Below, in pieces: positions 49,579 to 57,912 of a DNA stretch of 64,000 bases (positions are counted from its first letter, which is position 1; every line of letters begins with the position of its first letter). Location of the stretch: positions 1-64,000 of the forward strand of contig QEVP01000002.1 of assembly GCA_003576765.1 (NCBI GenBank). The letters are read 5' to 3'. Both the position numbers and the translations under genes were made by a program. Source of the stretch: Pseudomonadota bacterium. GTDB lineage: Bacteria > Pseudomonadota > Alphaproteobacteria > Rhizobiales > Xanthobacteraceae. The notes beneath the pieces are model-generated. The model had not been told where the DNA came from. It did not search any database and saw nothing but the letters and a program-made list of their open reading frames with translations.

Positions 49579-50730
49579 CTATTTCGGCGTATCGAGGGAA
49601 ATCGTCCAGTCGCCGAGCGAATGCGTGATCAGATAAGGGTCGGGGTGAACGGCCCGGATCGCCTGGCGGACAACGGTGAACTGGCCGCTGCCGTTGGCGA
49701 TGCCGATCCGCGGATAGAGACAGGTGTGGTGATTGGACGGATCGATCCGCACCCGCCCCTGCGGCGCGTCGAACTCCGATCCGAGCAGGTTCGGCATCAG
49801 GGCGTCGATGGCGTCGCTGCCCGACAGCCGCATCGCGTTGGCGAACAGGTGAACCTGGAAATAGGCGGCCTCCCAGCCGGCATTCGGGATGACGTCGGAG
49901 CCGAACCGGCGCTTGAATTTCTCAAGGCTCTCCAGATTGCGCGGCGTTGCGATCGACTGAAAATACGGCGCGGCCGAGACATGGCCGGCGCCGACGTCGG
50001 CGCCCATCTGCGCGATCTCGGCTTCGAGCGTGGTCAGGCTCGCGATCGGCATGGTGCGCGGGTTCAGCCCGGCGTCGGCGTAAGCCTGGTAGAGGCACTT
50101 GGTGGAATTGCCGACGACGGTCGAGAAGATAAAGTCCGGCTGCTTGTCCCTGATGTCGGCAATGATGCTCTTGAAATCGTCCTCGGCGGCGTTGAGCGGC
50201 ACATAGCGCTCGCCGACCTTTTCGCCGCCGCGCCGCTGCAGCACGAGGTCGGTCATGATGCGGTTGGACTCGTAGGGGTAGATGTAGTCCGAACCGACCA
50301 GATAGACCCGCACGCCGTAGCTCGCGGTCATGAACTCAGCGAGCTGGACGCTGTTCTGGTTGGGCGCGGCGCCGGTGTAGACGATGTTGCTCGAGCACTC
50401 GAAGCCTTCGTAAAGCGTCGGGTAGAACAATAGCCTGTTCCACTTCTCGATGATCGGGATGACGGCCTTGCGGGTGCTCGACATGTAGCAGCCGAAGATC
50501 ACGTTGATCTTGTCCTCGAGCACCAGCCGTTCGGCGAGCACCCGGTAAAGGCCGGGCGACGACTGCGGGTCGTAGTGGATCGGAATGATCTCCCGGCCGT
50601 CGATGCCGCCGGCCTCGTTGACCTCGTCGATGGCCAACAGCGTCCCCATCAACTGCGACGTCTCGATGGTCGAGATGTCACCGGTCTTTGAAAACAGCAG
50701 GCCGACATGGATCGGGCTGTGGTCTGCCAA
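49579..50730 (-). CDS. amiC: Amide-sensing ABC-type binding protein, AmiC-like negative regulator
   Basis: 383 residues of the periplasmic-binding-protein fold but without a signal peptide (starts MADHSPIHVGLLFSKTGDIS), so it is cytoplasmic like Pseudomonas AmiC. AmiC-type features: TSQLMGTLLAIDEVNEAGGI, FGCYMSSTRKAVIPIIEKWN, FYPTLYEGFECSSNIVYTGA, GSDYIYPYESNRIMTDLVL. It senses short-chain amides and frees AmiR to bind RNA. It is related in sequence to the UrtA-type binding protein at 56156, suggesting a common origin. 15 bp before amiR. Confidence 0.9.
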   Translation of the reverse strand: MADHSPIHVGLLFSKTGDISTIETSQLMGTLLAIDEVNEAGGIDGREIIPIHYDPQSSPGLYRVLAERLVLEDKINVIFGCYMSSTRKAVIPIIEKWNRLLFYPTLYEGFECSSNIVYTGAAPNQNSVQLAEFMTASYGVRVYLVGSDYIYPYESNRIMTDLVLQRRGGEKVGERYVPLNAAEDDFKSIIADIRDKQPDFIFSTVVGNSTKCLYQAYADAGLNPRTMPIASLTTLEAEIAQMGADVGAGHVSAAPYFQSIATPRNLESLEKFKRRFGSDVIPNAGWEAAYFQVHLFANAMRLSGSDAIDALMPNLLGSEFDAPQGRVRIDPSNHHTCLYPRIGIANGSGQFTVVRQAIRAVHPDPYLITHSLGDWTISLDTPK

Positions 50731-50794
50731 AGGTCAACGCTCCGCTGTCAACGTCTGTCGCAAGGCTCGATCACGCAAACGGGGTCCCCTTCGC

Positions 50795-51124
50795 TCAATG
50801 CCCGACCATCCACGGCCGGTCCGCCCCGGCGTGCTGGTGGCCATGATGACCATGGCCATGGTGGTGATGTCCATGGTGATGATCGTGGCCATGGTGGTGG
50901 CCGCGGTTCTTTGCGCGCGCAACGCGTGGCTCGTTCGAGTTCTTCTCGTTTAAGCTGTGTGCCTTGCGGTTGCTGCTCGCCATCAGGTTAAGCTGCGCGG
51001 CGGCAGCCTGACGCGGCGACAGCTTGCCGCACGAGGGACAGGCCGTGGGCTTGTCGTAGTCCGCCATCGGGCGGAAGTCCTCGAACGGGCCGCAGGCCGT
51101 GCACGAATATCCATAGATCGGCAT
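50795..51124 (-). CDS. fmdB: FmdB-type zinc-ribbon protein with His-rich C-terminal tail
   Basis: 109 residues. The zinc ribbon is at the N-terminus: MPIYGYSCTACGPFEDFRPM and CPSCGKLSPRQAAAAQLNLM, giving two CxxC pairs. FmdB regulates formamidase expression in Methylophilus. The C-terminus is unusual: 16 histidines in 23 residues (HHHGHDHHHGHHHH and onward), a probable Ni/Zn-binding tail. It is flanked by fmdA and amiC, in the same direction, with a strong hairpin between it and fmdA. Confidence 0.88.
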   Translation of the reverse strand: MPIYGYSCTACGPFEDFRPMADYDKPTACPSCGKLSPRQAAAAQLNLMASSNRKAHSLNEKNSNEPRVARAKNRGHHHGHDHHHGHHHHGHGHHGHQHAGADRPWMVGH

Positions 51125-51208
51125 CGCAGATCCTCACCATTGCTTCGCCGGTGGTACGCCACCGTCAATTCCGGCGCCGGCCATCCGGCATGGCCGAAGC
51201 CGGCGCGC

Positions 51209-51232
51209 GGGAGGCGCCGCGCGGCGCCTCCC
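51209..51232 (-). terminator. Perfect 10-bp hairpin between fmdA and fmdB
   Basis: GGGAGGCGCC, loop GCGC, GGCGCCTCCC in the 130-bp gap after the fmdA stop. No T-tract follows, so it may act as a partial terminator or an mRNA-stabilising barrier that separates expression of the transport/enzyme genes from the regulator genes. Confidence 0.45.
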
Positions 51233-51254
51233 CTCGTCGTCGAACCGTCCCGGC

Positions 51255-52478
51255 TCAGGTCTCGAACGCGAGGTCGCTGGTCTTGACCTGCCGCGACGGC
51301 CCCTTGGCGTTCGGGCGGATGTCGAAGTCGAAGATCGCCGTCGGAATCTGCACGGCGACGCAGGCGTTGGGGATATCCACCACGCTGCTGACATGACCCT
51401 CGACCGGCGCACAGCTCAGGATCGTGTAAGCCTGCTCGCCGCTGTAGCCGAACTTCTTGAGGTAGTTGACGGCGTTCATGCAGGCCTGCTTGTAGGCTAG
51501 CGTGACGTCGAGATAGCGCTGCGTGCCGTCGTCCTCGACCGAGATGCCCTCGAACACCAGGTAGTCCGAGTAGTTCGGATCGACCGGCCCCGGCTGGAAC
51601 ATGGCCTGGCCGATGCCGTACTTGTTGCAGCCGCCCTTGATGAGATCGACGTGCATGTCGACCCAGCCGGACATTTCGATCGCGCCGCAGAAGGTGATCT
51701 CGCCGTCGCCCTGCGAGAAGTGCAGGTCGCCGACGACGATGCCGCCGCCCTTGACGTAGACCGGCAGGTAGATGCGGCTGCCGCGGCACAGGTTCTTGAT
51801 GTCGCAGTTGCCGCCGTGTTCGCGCGGCGGCACGGTGCGGGCGCCCTCGCGCGCCGCCTGCTCAAGGGCCGCGCCCTTCAGCTTGCCGAGGATGACGTCC
51901 TGCGGGTTCGGCGGCAGTGCCAGCGGCGGCACGCGCTTCGGGTCGGTGGCGATCAGCGCCGCCTCGCGGTCGTTCCAGCGCTTGAGCAACTCATGCGAGG
52001 GCAGACAGCCGACGATGCCGGGGTGGGTCAGGCCGGCAAAGCGCAGGTTGGGAATATGCCGCGAGGTGGCGAAGATGCCGTTGAAATCCCACACCGCCTT
52101 GGCGGTCTTGTGGAAGTAGTCGGTCAGGAAGCCGCCGAACTTCTCCTTGCTGAAGATGCCGGTATAGCCCCACCGCTCGTCGTCGAACACGCCGATGTCG
52201 AGAATATCGACGACGATGATGTCGCCGGGCTCGGCGCCCGTCACCCCGACCGGTCCCGACAGGTGGTGGCACGGCGCGAGGTTGACGTCGCGGATGTCGT
52301 TGGCGCTGTCGTCGTTGTTGATCTGGCCGCCCGTCCAGTCGAAGCACTCCACACGGAAGGATTCGCCGGGCTTCACTTCCGCGATCATCGGAATGTCGGG
52401 GTGCCAACGGTTGACGATCACCGCCTCGTCCTGCTCGGTCGGCAATCGCTTGCGATCGACGCTAATCACCTTTCTCAT
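51255..52478 (-). CDS. fmdA: Formamidase (FmdA/AmdA family)
   Basis: 407 residues; hydrolyses formamide to formate and ammonia. The N-terminus HPDIPMIAEVKPGESFRVEC, SANDIRDVNLAPCHHLSGPV and the long conserved GNCDIKNLCRGSRIYLPVYV, GIVVGDLHFSQGDGEITFCG and DSANDIRD-type motifs match FmdA. It is the enzyme of the cluster: amides imported by the ABC system are cut here. 97 bp downstream of the second ATPase gene; a perfect palindrome lies directly after that ATPase gene stop (52558-52575). Confidence 0.93.
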   Translation of the reverse strand: MRKVISVDRKRLPTEQDEAVIVNRWHPDIPMIAEVKPGESFRVECFDWTGGQINNDDSANDIRDVNLAPCHHLSGPVGVTGAEPGDIIVVDILDIGVFDDERWGYTGIFSKEKFGGFLTDYFHKTAKAVWDFNGIFATSRHIPNLRFAGLTHPGIVGCLPSHELLKRWNDREAALIATDPKRVPPLALPPNPQDVILGKLKGAALEQAAREGARTVPPREHGGNCDIKNLCRGSRIYLPVYVKGGGIVVGDLHFSQGDGEITFCGAIEMSGWVDMHVDLIKGGCNKYGIGQAMFQPGPVDPNYSDYLVFEGISVEDDGTQRYLDVTLAYKQACMNAVNYLKKFGYSGEQAYTILSCAPVEGHVSSVVDIPNACVAVQIPTAIFDFDIRPNAKGPSRQVKTSDLAFET

Positions 52479-52557
52479 CGTGCTCTCTCTCCTTCAATTG
52501 GCGGCCCCTTGGCTGCACAGAAGCTCGTTACGTTCGGCTCCGCCCCCGCGCATGCGG

Positions 52558-52575
52558 CCGGGCGGCGCCGCCCGG
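52558..52575. repeat. 18-bp perfect palindrome after the UrtE-type ATPase gene
   Basis: CCGGGCGGCGCCGCCCGG directly adjoining the ATPase stop codon and 80 bp before fmdA. It could form a hairpin in the mRNA; no T-run, so a processing or stability role is only a guess. Confidence 0.4.
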
Positions 52576-53265
52576 TCACACCTTCAGAAACTCGCGGATA
52601 TCCTCGATGCCGGCGTCGTCGCGGCGCTTCTCGTCGACGATGCGGCCGCGGTCGATCACCAGAAAACGGTCGGCAACCTCGAGCGCGAAGCTCAAGACCT
52701 GCTCGGAGACCAGGATCGAGATGCCGCGGTCGCGGCGCAACGCCACCAGCGTGCGCGCCAGCTCCTTGATGATCGACGGCTGAATGCCCTCGGTCGGCTC
52801 GTCGAGCACCAGCACCTTCGGCTCGGCAACCAGCGCGCGCGCGATCGCCAGCATCTGCTGCTGGCCGCCGGAGAGGTTGCCGCCCTTGCGCTTCTCCATC
52901 TCGCCGAGCACCGGGAAGTAGTCGTAGATATACGCCGGCACCTCGCGCTGCGGATTGTTCTCGGTGCCGGTCAGGATGTTTTCCTTCACCGTCAACAGCG
53001 GAAAGACCATGCGGCCCTGCGGCACGAACGCGAGGCCGGCGGCGACGCGGCGGTAGCTCGGCTGATTGTGCAGCGCCACGCCGTCGAGCACGATCTCGCC
53101 GCTGCGCACCGGCAGCATGCCGATGATGGCCTTGAACAGCGTGGTCTTGCCCATGCCGTTGCGGCCCATCACCGCCACCGCCTCGTGCGCGCCGACCGTC
53201 AGCGAGACGTCGCGGATGGTGTGGCTTTCGCCGTAGAACACGTTGAGCGCATTCACCTGCAACAT
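52576..53265 (-). CDS. Amide/urea ABC transporter ATP-binding protein, UrtE-like
   Basis: 229 residues; an ABC ATPase of the branched-chain amino acid/urea uptake class (LivF/UrtE). Walker A GRNGMGKTTLFKAIIG, signature LSGGQQQMLAIARAL, Walker B VLVLDEPTEGIQPS. It pairs with the upstream ATPase to power the importer. It starts 6 bp after the previous stop. The urea or amide substrate is inferred from fmdA and amiCR. Confidence 0.9.
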   Translation of the reverse strand: MLQVNALNVFYGESHTIRDVSLTVGAHEAVAVMGRNGMGKTTLFKAIIGMLPVRSGEIVLDGVALHNQPSYRRVAAGLAFVPQGRMVFPLLTVKENILTGTENNPQREVPAYIYDYFPVLGEMEKRKGGNLSGGQQQMLAIARALVAEPKVLVLDEPTEGIQPSIIKELARTLVALRRDRGISILVSEQVLSFALEVADRFLVIDRGRIVDEKRRDDAGIEDIREFLKV

Positions 53266-53271
53266 CGCGGA

Positions 53272-54072
53272 TCAGGCTCCGAGATAGACTTCGATCACGC
53301 GCGGATCGCGCTGCACGTCGCTGAGGCTGCCGGTACACAGCACGGTGCCGTGGTGCATCACCGTGACGGTGCTGGCGATGTTCTTGACGAACTCCATGTC
53401 GTGCTCGATCACCACGATCGACTTGCCGGGCGCGATCCGCTGCAACAGTTCGGCGGTGCGCTCGCGCTCGCGCGGGCTCATGCCGGCGACCGGTTCGTCG
53501 AGCAGCAACAGCGTCGGCTCCTGGATCAGCAGCATGCCGATCTCCAGCCACTGCTTCTGGCCATGGCTGAGCTGGCCCGCCTTCGTGCGCAGGTTGTCCT
53601 GCAAGAACACCTGCTCGGCGATGTCGCCGATGCGCTGCTTCACGGCGCTGTTGCGCTTGAAGAACAGCGAGCCGAACACGTCGCGCCCGGTCGGGATGGA
53701 GATCTCGAAATTCTCCAGCACCGAGAGGTCTTCGTAGGTCGATGGCGTCTGGAATTTGCGGGCGACGCCGGAGCGGACGATCTGGTACTGCGTCAGCTTC
53801 GACAGGTCGATGCCCTTGAACTTGACGCTGCCGACGTCCGCCTCTGTCTTGCCGCACAGGATGTCGAGAAAGGTCGTCTTGCCGGCGCCGTTCGGGCCGA
53901 TGATGACGCGCAATTCCTCCGGCGCGATACTGACGCTGAGATTATCGAGCGCCTTGAAGCCGTCGAACGAGACGGTCAGGCCATCAACTTCCAGTAATTT
54001 GCCGTCCATGGTGTCGCAATGCCCCAGCGCCGCTTCGAAATATCCGTGATCGTCGTAGGTCATCGTGCTCAT
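53272..54072 (-). CDS. Amide/urea ABC transporter ATP-binding protein, UrtD-like
   Basis: 266 residues; the LivG/UrtD-type ATPase. Walker A GPNGAGKTTFLDILCG, signature SHGQKQWLEIGMLLI, Walker B LLLLDEPVAGMSPRE, and the long UrtD/LivG insertion around FQTPSTYEDLSVLENFEIS. The start at MSTMTYDDHGYFEA (ATG 54070-54072) overlaps the permease stop by four bases (ATGA). Confidence 0.9.
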   Translation of the reverse strand: MSTMTYDDHGYFEAALGHCDTMDGKLLEVDGLTVSFDGFKALDNLSVSIAPEELRVIIGPNGAGKTTFLDILCGKTEADVGSVKFKGIDLSKLTQYQIVRSGVARKFQTPSTYEDLSVLENFEISIPTGRDVFGSLFFKRNSAVKQRIGDIAEQVFLQDNLRTKAGQLSHGQKQWLEIGMLLIQEPTLLLLDEPVAGMSPRERERTAELLQRIAPGKSIVVIEHDMEFVKNIASTVTVMHHGTVLCTGSLSDVQRDPRVIEVYLGA

Positions 54073-55145
54073 TGCGCCATGCTCCGCTCGGCCTTGCGTG
54101 CCGCCGGCCACAGCGCCGCAATTCGCGCCAGCAGCCGGTCAACGAGGTCGGACAACCCGTTCGGGATCACCATGACGACGACGATGAACAGCCCGCCCAG
54201 GAAGAACAGCCAGCTTTCCGGGAAATATTCGGACAGGTAGGAGCGCGCGAAACCGACCAGCAGGCTGCCGACGATCGCGCCCGGCACCGACAGTCGTCCG
54301 CCGACCGCGGCGTAGATCACCATCTCGACCGACGACATCACGCCGACGACGGAGGGGGCGATCAGGCCGACCTGCAGCGTGTAGAGCGCGCCGCCGATCG
54401 ACGACAGCACGGCCGCGACCATGAAGGCGAACGCCTTGAACATCGCGGTGTCGTAGCCGGAGAAGCGCACGCGATCCTCGCGGTCGCGGATGGCGATCAG
54501 CACCTTACCGAAGCGCGAGCGGATCATCAGGCTGACTAGCGCGCCGACGGCGAACAGCATCAAGACCTGGATGACGTAGAGCACGAACTTCGACTCGTCG
54601 CTGATGATGTCGATGCCCATCAGCGTGTTGAAGTCGGTGATGCCGTTGAAGCCGCCGGTCTGCCCTTGCGCGCCGGTCAGGATCGTCGCCAGCGTCAGCG
54701 CCAGCGACAGCGTGACGATGGCGAAGTAGACGCCGGAGACCCGCTTGCGGAAGATCGCGTAGGAAAAGATGAACGACAGCACCGCCGGCAATATCAGGAT
54801 CGAGACGATGGTGAAGGCGAACGAGTGGTACGGCACCCACCACGCCGGCAGCGCCTCGACGCTGCTCCACACCATGAAGTCAGGCAGTTCCGGCGCCGAC
54901 GCCTCCAGCTTGAGGAACATCGCCATCAGGTAGCCGCCGATGCCGAAGAAGATGCCCTGCCCGAGGCTGAGGATGCCGCCATAGCCCCAGGTCAGCACGA
55001 TGCCGATGGCGACGAAGGCCAGCGCCAGGTACTTGCTGACGATGTTGAGCCGGTAGGCGTCGAGTCCGAGCGGCAGGATCACCAGCAGCAGAACGGCGAG
55101 CAGGATGTAGGTGGAGATTTCGGAGGCGGTTCTGAGGTCCTTCAT
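54069..55145 (-). CDS. Amide/urea ABC transporter permease, UrtC-like
   Basis: 358 residues with about ten hydrophobic helices and the permease motif of the branched-chain/urea family (KYLALAFVAIGIVLTWGYGG, FGKVLIAIRDREDRVRFSGY). The start MKDLRTASEISTYILLAVLL (ATG 55143-55145) overlaps the stop of the previous permease (TGATG). It forms the membrane channel together with the upstream permease. Confidence 0.9.
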   Translation of the reverse strand: MKDLRTASEISTYILLAVLLLVILPLGLDAYRLNIVSKYLALAFVAIGIVLTWGYGGILSLGQGIFFGIGGYLMAMFLKLEASAPELPDFMVWSSVEALPAWWVPYHSFAFTIVSILILPAVLSFIFSYAIFRKRVSGVYFAIVTLSLALTLATILTGAQGQTGGFNGITDFNTLMGIDIISDESKFVLYVIQVLMLFAVGALVSLMIRSRFGKVLIAIRDREDRVRFSGYDTAMFKAFAFMVAAVLSSIGGALYTLQVGLIAPSVVGVMSSVEMVIYAAVGGRLSVPGAIVGSLLVGFARSYLSEYFPESWLFFLGGLFIVVVMVIPNGLSDLVDRLLARIAALWPAARKAERSMAQ

Positions 55146-56050
55146 CACGCGCCCCTGACTTTCGGTGCGAACAGGCCCTGCGGCCGGAAGTAGAGCATGA
55201 CGATGACGAACAGCAGGATCGTCACCTTGGCCACGGTGCCGGTTGCGAAGTATTCGATCGCGGTCTGCGACTCGGCGATGGCGAATGCCGACAGCGCGGT
55301 GCCGAGCAGGCTGGAGACGCCGCCGAACACGACGACGATGAACGAATCGACGATATAGAGCTGGCCGGTGCCGGGATTGGTCGAGCCGAGCATGGTGAAC
55401 ACGCTGCCGGCGATGCCGGCGAGGCCGGAGCCGACCGCGAAGGTCAGCGCATCGACGCGATCGGTGTTGATGCCGACCGCGGCGCTCATCGGCCGGTTCT
55501 GCGTCACCGCGCGCACGCGCAGGCCCCAGCGGCTCTTGAACAGCATCAGATAGACGCACAGCCCGACCACCATCGTCAGGCCGATGATGAACATACGGTT
55601 GAGCGGAAGCTGGATGCCGGCGACCGGCTCCCACGCGCCCGACAGCCAACTGGCCAGCGGCACGCTGACCTCCTGGGCGCCGAAGGTGGAGCGATAGAAC
55701 TGCTGCAGGACGAGGCTCAGGCCCCAGGTCGCGAGCAGTGTGTCGAGCGGCCGGTTATAGAAGAAGCGGATGAAGCTGCGCTCCAGCACATAGCCGAACA
55801 CGAACGTCGCGGCGAATGCGCAGAAGATCGCGAAGAAAATGTAGATGCCCATCAGCGAGGGCAGGTTGCGTTCGAAAAACAGCGCAACGAGATAGGTGAC
55901 GTAGGCGCCGAGCGCCATCAGTTCGCCGTGCGCCATGTTGATGACGCCCATCAGGCCGAACACGATGGCCAGCCCCAGAGCCATCAGCAACAGGATGGTG
56001 AACAGACTGAGGCCGCTGAAGGCCTGCATGATGATAATATCGATGCCCAC
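55145..56050 (-). CDS. Amide/urea ABC transporter permease, UrtB-like
   Basis: 301 residues, the second membrane subunit of the LivH/UrtB type, with helices from QAFSGLSLFTILLLMALGLA and the conserved loop GVINMAHGELMALGAYVTYL and WGLRVRAVTQNRPMSAAVGI. Starts at GTG 56050 (preferred) or a TTG at 56071. The substrate-binding gene ends 105 bp upstream in the same direction. Confidence 0.88.
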   Translation of the reverse strand: MGIDIIIMQAFSGLSLFTILLLMALGLAIVFGLMGVINMAHGELMALGAYVTYLVALFFERNLPSLMGIYIFFAIFCAFAATFVFGYVLERSFIRFFYNRPLDTLLATWGLSLVLQQFYRSTFGAQEVSVPLASWLSGAWEPVAGIQLPLNRMFIIGLTMVVGLCVYLMLFKSRWGLRVRAVTQNRPMSAAVGINTDRVDALTFAVGSGLAGIAGSVFTMLGSTNPGTGQLYIVDSFIVVVFGGVSSLLGTALSAFAIAESQTAIEYFATGTVAKVTILLFVIVMLYFRPQGLFAPKVRGA

Positions 56051-56155
56051 GCTCGTTCCCCGCGCGCACAAACCTCATGCCGGGCGTCCGGCCCGGATCG
56101 GGAGTGCCGCCGGGGCAGGACAGGCGCCTGCCCCGGCGACGATCTGTCGAACGCG

Positions 56156-57349
56156 TTACAGTTTGGGGAACGGGTCCGGCTGCACCAGGTCGGCGGTTTC
56201 GTGGACGATCTCGAACTGACCGTCCTCGAGCGCGCGGCCGACGCGCACCTTCTTCCAGACGTGATGGTTCTCCTTGTCGAAGCGCACCGTGCCTTCCGGC
56301 GCCTCGATCTCGAGGCCGGCGCTCGCCTTGAGCACGTCGTCCGGCGCGAACGATTTTGCTTTTTCGACGGCGTTCTTCCACAAGTAGACCGAGTTGTAGC
56401 CGCACTGCATGGGATCGCCGACGACGCGGTTCGCGCCGTACTTGTCCTTGATCGCCTTGACGAACTTCTTGTTGATCGGGGAGTCGATCGACTGGAAGTA
56501 GCCCATGCAGGCGTAGTAGCCGACGGCGTTGTCGCGGCCGATGCCTTCGATCTCGTTCTCGGACACCACGGTCGACAACAGCGTGATCTTGGAGCCGTCG
56601 AGACCGGCGGCGCGGAGCTGCTTGAAGAACGCGACGTTGGAGCCGCCGACCACGGTGGAATAGATGCAATCCGGGTTGGCCGCCTTGATCTTGTTGATGA
56701 TCGAGGAAAACTCGGTGTGGCCGAGCGGCACATACTCCTCGCCGACGACGGTGCCGCCGAGCTTGGCGATGGTCGGCTTGGCGATCTTGTTGCAGGTCAC
56801 CGGGTAGATGTAGTTCGAGCCGATCAGGAAGAACTTCTTGCCCTTCTCCTTGGCCATCCAGGTGACGGCCGCGATCACCGACTGCGTCACCTCCTGCGAG
56901 GTATAGAGGCAGCGCTTGTCGATTTCCTGGCCTTCGTAATAGGTCGGATAATACAGGAGGCCCTTGGCCTGGTTGACGGCGGGCAGCACCGCCTTGCGCA
57001 GCGCCGACGAATAACAGCCGATGATCGCCGCCACGTTGTCACGGCGCAGCAGCACCTTGGCCTTCTCGGCGAACACCGGCGCCTCGCTCGCGCCGTCCTC
57101 GATGTAGGGCACGATCTTGTGGCCCATCACGCCGCCGGCGGCGTTGATCTCGTCGATCGCCAGCTTCTCGGCATCGACCATCGACGCTTCGGCGATCGCG
57201 AAGGTGCCGGTCAGCGAGTGCAAAATCCCGAGACGAACGGAATTGCCATCGACGCCCTTCGGCTGCGCGCGCAGCACCGACGGCATCATGACGGCGGCGG
57301 CGCCCGCCGCGGTCGATTGCATCAAATGGCGTCGCGTGATCCTGATCAT
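56156..57349 (-). CDS. Amide/urea ABC transporter substrate-binding protein, UrtA/FmdD-like
   Basis: 397 residues; the first gene of the cluster. The signal is a Tat-like type (MIRITRRHLMQSTAAGAAAV then MMPSVLRAQP). The binding domain has VRLGILHSLTGTFAIAEASM, DAEKLAIDEINAAGGVMGHK, YYPTYYEGQEIDKRCLYTSQ and GSNYIYPVTCNKIAKPTIAK, typical of UrtA/FmdD proteins that bind urea or short amides. The start at ATG 57347-57349 has GGGAGG 8 nt upstream. The 560-bp leader contains the attenuator. Confidence 0.93.
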   Translation of the reverse strand: MIRITRRHLMQSTAAGAAAVMMPSVLRAQPKGVDGNSVRLGILHSLTGTFAIAEASMVDAEKLAIDEINAAGGVMGHKIVPYIEDGASEAPVFAEKAKVLLRRDNVAAIIGCYSSALRKAVLPAVNQAKGLLYYPTYYEGQEIDKRCLYTSQEVTQSVIAAVTWMAKEKGKKFFLIGSNYIYPVTCNKIAKPTIAKLGGTVVGEEYVPLGHTEFSSIINKIKAANPDCIYSTVVGGSNVAFFKQLRAAGLDGSKITLLSTVVSENEIEGIGRDNAVGYYACMGYFQSIDSPINKKFVKAIKDKYGANRVVGDPMQCGYNSVYLWKNAVEKAKSFAPDDVLKASAGLEIEAPEGTVRFDKENHHVWKKVRVGRALEDGQFEIVHETADLVQPDPFPKL

Positions 57350-57630
57350 TTAGGTGTCCTCCCAAGACATCAAAGCGGCACATCAAAGCGGCCGAAGCCC
57401 GAATTTCGGCAAAGCACGGCCGTGCGCGGTCTCGCGCCCCGAGCGCGCAGAATCGACATGAACAAAAAAGCGGTGATGGATGCGGATGCCGCGTGCGCGG
57501 CGAGACTTATGTGTCTACAGCGGAGAGCATTGCGGTTTCCTCCTGCGTTTTCTCATGCGTTATCGTTTGCAGCCTCCGCATGCGGCGGCGCGTCAGCCTC
57601 GATGTCGTCGGCAGCCGGCAAACCCATTGG

Positions 57631-57676
57631 ACAAAAACAAAAGCCCCACCGGACAGGTCATGTCCGAGTGGGGCTT
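57631..57676 (-). terminator. Intrinsic terminator in the leader of the amide cluster (attenuator)
   Basis: A 15-bp stem with one bulge: AAGCCCCAC-T-CGGACA, loop TGACC, TGTCCG-GTGGGGCTT, followed on the minus strand by TTGTTTTTGT. It is about 110 nt after the TTGACA hexamer and 280 nt before the first gene of the operon, so transcription would normally stop here. Confidence 0.85.
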
Positions 57677-57684
57677 TGTTGCCC
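57671..57684 (-). promoter_or_regulatory. Candidate ANTAR-target hairpin (hexaloop) overlapping the terminator arm
   Basis: GGGC, hexaloop AACAAA, GCCC on the minus strand. The 3' half uses bases of the terminator 5' arm, so the two structures exclude each other. This is the expected second hairpin of an ANTAR leader; the loop begins with A as in known targets but has A, not G, at position 4. Confidence 0.45.
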
Positions 57685-57691
57685 TGCGCCT

Positions 57692-57712
57692 GACCGGCAA
57701 TCATTGGCGGTC
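57692..57712 (-). promoter_or_regulatory. Candidate first ANTAR-target hairpin
   Basis: GACCGCCA, loop ATGAT, TGCCGGTC on the minus strand (one C-C mismatch), 7 nt upstream of the hexaloop hairpin. Its position fits the first hairpin of a dual ANTAR motif, but its loop is not a clean hexaloop. Confidence 0.3.
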
Positions 57713-57912
57713 GGCGCGCGATGGAGTGCGCGACTGCTATCAAGCAATCCTTGTTAGCCTAGAGACTGGAGCCATTCTCGAAAATTGTCAAGCGGACTCT
57801 CCGTCGAAAGTCGAGCCTCGTCGGCTACGGAAGTACCGATGGGGCGCGTCGTCCGCCTCAACGCACGCACTGCCAAGGAAGAAATTACCTCGAAGCGCGT
57901 GCGCCGGCCCGC

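Larger units (their letters stand above)
57350..57912. other. Leader/promoter region of the amide cluster
   Basis: 563 bp without a credible gene. In order on the minus strand it holds a TTGACA -35-like hexamer (57786-57791; no good -10 seen at the usual spacing), a candidate hairpin 57692-57712, a hexaloop hairpin 57671-57684, the terminator 57631-57676 and about 280 nt of AT-richer 5' leader before the binding-protein gene. A small open frame at 57507-57743 on the minus strand is rejected as chance. Confidence 0.6.

Noticed and set aside
57507..57743. Minus-strand frame of 78 codons covering the leader terminator
   Set aside because: It would translate the attenuator hairpin; no ribosome site or family; better explained as a leader.
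57786..57791. TTGACA as a firm promoter of the amide operon
   Set aside because: The hexamer is exact, but no acceptable -10 is found 16-18 nt downstream, and sigma-54 spacing (GG-N10-GC) is not met either; kept only as a note in the leader entry.
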